Assembly (NCBI GenBank): GCA_008360975.2
Contig: CM039211.1
Location: 71,321,965-71,385,964, forward strand
Source: Lichenostomus cassidix
Lineage: Eukaryota > Chordata > Aves > Passeriformes > Meliphagidae
Length of the DNA stretch: 64,000 nt
Reading direction: 5' to 3'
Position numbers and translations under genes: made by a program. The notes under the pieces are model-generated. The model worked only from the letters and a program-made list of their open reading frames with translations. It did no database searches and was not told the DNA's origin. Of the stretch, positions 61,691-64,000 are shown piece by piece. The number at the start of each line of letters is the position of its first letter. Within the stretch, counting starts at the first letter, position 1.

Positions 61691-62045
61691 TAGGCTGTGC
61701 CATGCCCTGTCACAGACATTCCATGTGTCCACCTGCCTCTTTCCCCACCCCTCTCAGAAGACAGGGATGGTGTCCTGATGGAATCCATCCACCTGGCTGC
61801 TGTCAGCTGGCTGTGAGGAGCAGACAGGAGAGGGTATGGCTGTCCCAGATATGGCCACTCCTGCCCAGAGTGACCACTGCTGGGCAGCTGGTGCTGCTGG
61901 ACTCCTCAGCTGTCTCTGGGCTGGGAACACTCGATGTTCCCCCCAGGCAGAGCCATGTAGTGAAGAAATTCACTGCTCTCAGAACAACACCATCATTTTT
62001 TTGACAGATTTAAAAGCCATTCCTGCATGGGGTAGATTGTCCTGA
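61691..62045. other. GC-rich stretch of unknown origin next to CR1
   Basis: About 350 bp clearly richer in G and C than the surroundings, rich in CTG, CAG and CCAC, ending where AT-rich DNA resumes. It begins where the CR1 similarity fades. It might be more diverged CR1 5' sequence, an unrecognised LTR piece or unique DNA. Plus-strand frames of 69-100 codons show no motif. Confidence 0.4.
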
Positions 62046-62690
62046 GGGGTGCAGAAAATTTCTCCTCTTAGGAGTGGTTAAGAGATAAGGAAACAAGTAA
62101 TGGGAGCATATAACTTATTTTTGAAGTGGGGAGAATTTGGCAGATGTGCATTAGCAACACTGTGCCCACTGTTCTTCACAGTATCCACATGTAATCTGAA
62201 AAATGAACAGCATTTGCAGGTGTTAAAAATTATACAGGGCAGTCAAATCTAATACTGACTGCAAAGAGTCACAGAATTATCTTGTGGTACTGTCTAACTG
62301 GATAATAAAATGGTTGAGAAAATTTAATTTCTACAAATGCAAAGTAACGTACATGTGGAAAAATAACCCTAACTATACATATTCATTGATGGCTCCAAAT
62401 AAGATTTGTATCACTGTGTTTCATTTGTGTATTCTGAATGGAATATACTGTCACATTGTCTTGCAAAGAATACTGTAGAACTGGAAGATATAGAGAGAAG
62501 GTGACAAAGACAATCAAAGGCATAAAACACCCACTAGAAAATGAAAATAAACTGTTATGGTGGATATAACAGAGATCTATAGAATCAGGAATGGTGTGAA
62601 GAAAGTAAGGAGAGGAAATAATTTACTTTTTCACAGTACAATATCTTCAAGGCTCCAAAGGAATGGTTAGACAGAAAATTTAAAAGGTGG
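62046..62690. other. Non-coding stretch
   Basis: Nothing recognised. Confidence 0.5.
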
Positions 62691-62892
62691 GTTTTCTTTT
62701 TTTTTTTTCTTTGGCTTTGTTTTTGGTTTGGGGTTGTTTCGTGGAGTTGTTTTTGTTTGTTTGTGTGTTTGTTTGTTTGTTGGTGAGGGTTTTGTTTTTT
62801 CCTTTTTGTTTCTTTTTTGGGGGGGTTGTTTGCATGTTTGTTTGTTCGTTTGTTTTCTTGATTTCTTGTTTTGGTTTTGATTTCATTTGGGT
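62691..62892. repeat. G/T-only low-complexity stretch with GTTT repeats
   Basis: About 200 bp almost without A or C on the plus strand, built of GTTT, GTTTT, GGTTTT and G runs, including GGGGGGG at 62819-62825. It gives chance frames on both strands (Phe/Val/Cys-rich plus, Lys/Thr/Asn/Gln-rich minus). Strong strand asymmetry. Confidence 0.85.
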
Positions 62893-64000
62893 TATTTTCC
62901 TATACTGCACATTGAACTGTGAACCTTTGTCACAGAATTTTCCAGAAACAAGAAATTAGACACAGGTTCAAAGAAGAGATTATACATCCGTGGAAGTCCA
63001 CAGATCAAGCTGCTATTAAATACAGCAGCCCATCTGTGGCCTCCAGTTCAGCATTCCCTGCAATAGTTACTGCTGGAAAGTTGTCCCAGGGGGATCACAA
63101 TGCCCTTTTTACACACCCCAGGCTTTTTTTCACTCTTCTAGGCATCTGTTGTAGCTACTATGGAAACAACATCCTGATAAATATCTGTCCTCATCCAGTA
63201 TCTTACATCTTTGTGTTGTTGGGGAAAAAAAACACGAAAACCCCTGAGTAGATTAGTAAGATTAGTATATTAATTTAACCCGGATCCTGCTGTTTTGCTT
63301 CCCACAGAAATCATCTGGGCCCACAAAAATTCTGTGACCAATTGTAAATACAATTTGCATAAATGATCACGTTCATTTGCATATAGTTGCTTCCTTTGCT
63401 TCCTTCCCTCAGGGACTGACAATCTGTTCCCTCTGCAGAGTTTGGGATTGCCTTGCACCTCTGAATTATATAATTTCACTACTTTTCCTTTTTCCTCTTA
63501 TTCATTTGTTACATTTTATCATATTTCTTTTCAGGCTGAGCTGAGTCCCCAGCTCAGCCTTGCCTTATGTCTCTTTATTCTTTCCAAGAAAATTCACTAT
63601 TCTTTTTGATGGATATCTGAATAGCCCCTACAATGTTTAATCACATCAAAACAAAAGATTAGGAACTTTTTATCTTTTTGATGTATGTTCAGCTTGTCCT
63701 AACACAAAATTGTAAAATATTTACAGACAATGTGAGAAACTGTTGGGTATAAGGCAAATATACTCTTGCTTATTGCTCTCCTCCATTTTTTGAATTGTGC
63801 TAAAGTGGCCCAAATTGTAACTTTCAGGAGAATGAGATTGGCAGGCACTTTAGGTAATTTAAGTCACCCCTCTCCCTCGAAAATCAAACTTCCTAATTCA
63901 CGTGGAACAAATGTGCAAACCAGACCCTGTATTTTATTTCCTTTTAGTGAGAAAATTTTAGTAAGAAAATGTCTTTCTGAACAACTTAGTACCTTTTTTC
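62893..64000. other. Non-coding stretch to window end
   Basis: No gene or transposon recognised. A 110-codon plus frame (62919-63251) overlaps the edge of the low-complexity tract and lacks motifs. Confidence 0.5.

Noticed and set aside
61282..61788. 168-codon minus frame as a host protein
   Set aside because: Contains CR1 ORF2 blocks and untranslated CR1 tail; transposon remnant.
62680..62910. Lys/Thr/Asn/Gln-rich minus frame
   Set aside because: Translation of the G/T-only tract, not a protein.
1..64000. tRNA and other structured RNA genes
   Set aside because: I looked for the conserved tRNA B-box (GGTTCGAATCC-like) on both strands and saw no convincing copy; a covariance-model search was not possible.

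Overview
This window looks like nuclear DNA from a bird, most likely a passerine. The main evidence is at least sixteen fragments of the CR1 LINE family. Most have the diagnostic CR1 3' end (copies of the ATTCTATG / CATAGAAT octamer next to the 'TTCCAACCCAAACC' block), are 5'-truncated and lack a poly(A) tail. Two LTRs, one of the long passerine ERVL style, support the same reading. The sequence is visibly AT-rich, with GC-richer islands almost only where CR1 or LTR sequence sits. That fits a gene-poor segment of a large chromosome or the inside of a very long intron.

I find no cellular gene. No reading frame resembles a cellular protein I can name, the longest frames are about 180 codons, and frames of 60-180 codons occur on both strands with no exon-like organisation. 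Several of the longer frames are explained by CR1 or by low-complexity DNA. I therefore annotate no host CDS. I see no tRNA, rRNA or CRISPR array.

Layout. 1-3.5 kb: plain AT-rich DNA with an old antisense CR1 reverse-transcriptase remnant (about 2016-2345) and a CR1 tail. 3.87-4.51 kb: a perfect 14-bp inverted repeat, then a complete 516-bp solo LTR flanked by ATTCAC (ERVK-like). 6.5-7.5 kb: a cluster of simple repeats. 8.3-8.7 kb: CR1 tail plus GTTT repeat. 15.5-16.5 kb: a CR1 fragment of about 880 bp carrying reverse-transcriptase C-terminal sequence, abutted by a second CR1 tail. 18-21 kb: two plus-strand CR1 tails. 25.6-25.8 kb: a polypyrimidine minisatellite (TTTCTCC)14. 26-35 kb: largely featureless, with one ancient SINE/LINE-like scrap near 33.8 kb. 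35.8-42.7 kb: three CR1 tails. 43.18-44.58 kb: a complete 1387-bp ERVL-like solo LTR flanked by TGATC. 45.3-50.5 kb: three plus-strand CR1 pieces. 53.45-53.65 kb: a degenerate TTTCAATTAA repeat field. 54.4 and 61.2 kb: minus-strand CR1 pieces. 62.7-62.9 kb: a G/T-only stretch.

The parts are remnants of independent retrotransposition events plus tandem repeats, not a pathway. Both LTRs keep perfect target-site duplications and no internal viral sequence, so each is the product of LTR-LTR recombination. I found no new multi-gene system. The best leads are the two precisely bounded solo LTRs (one with a short acidic reading frame starting at its fifth base), the hairpin beside the first LTR, and the minisatellite. 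Family assignments come from remembered consensus features and were not checked by any search.
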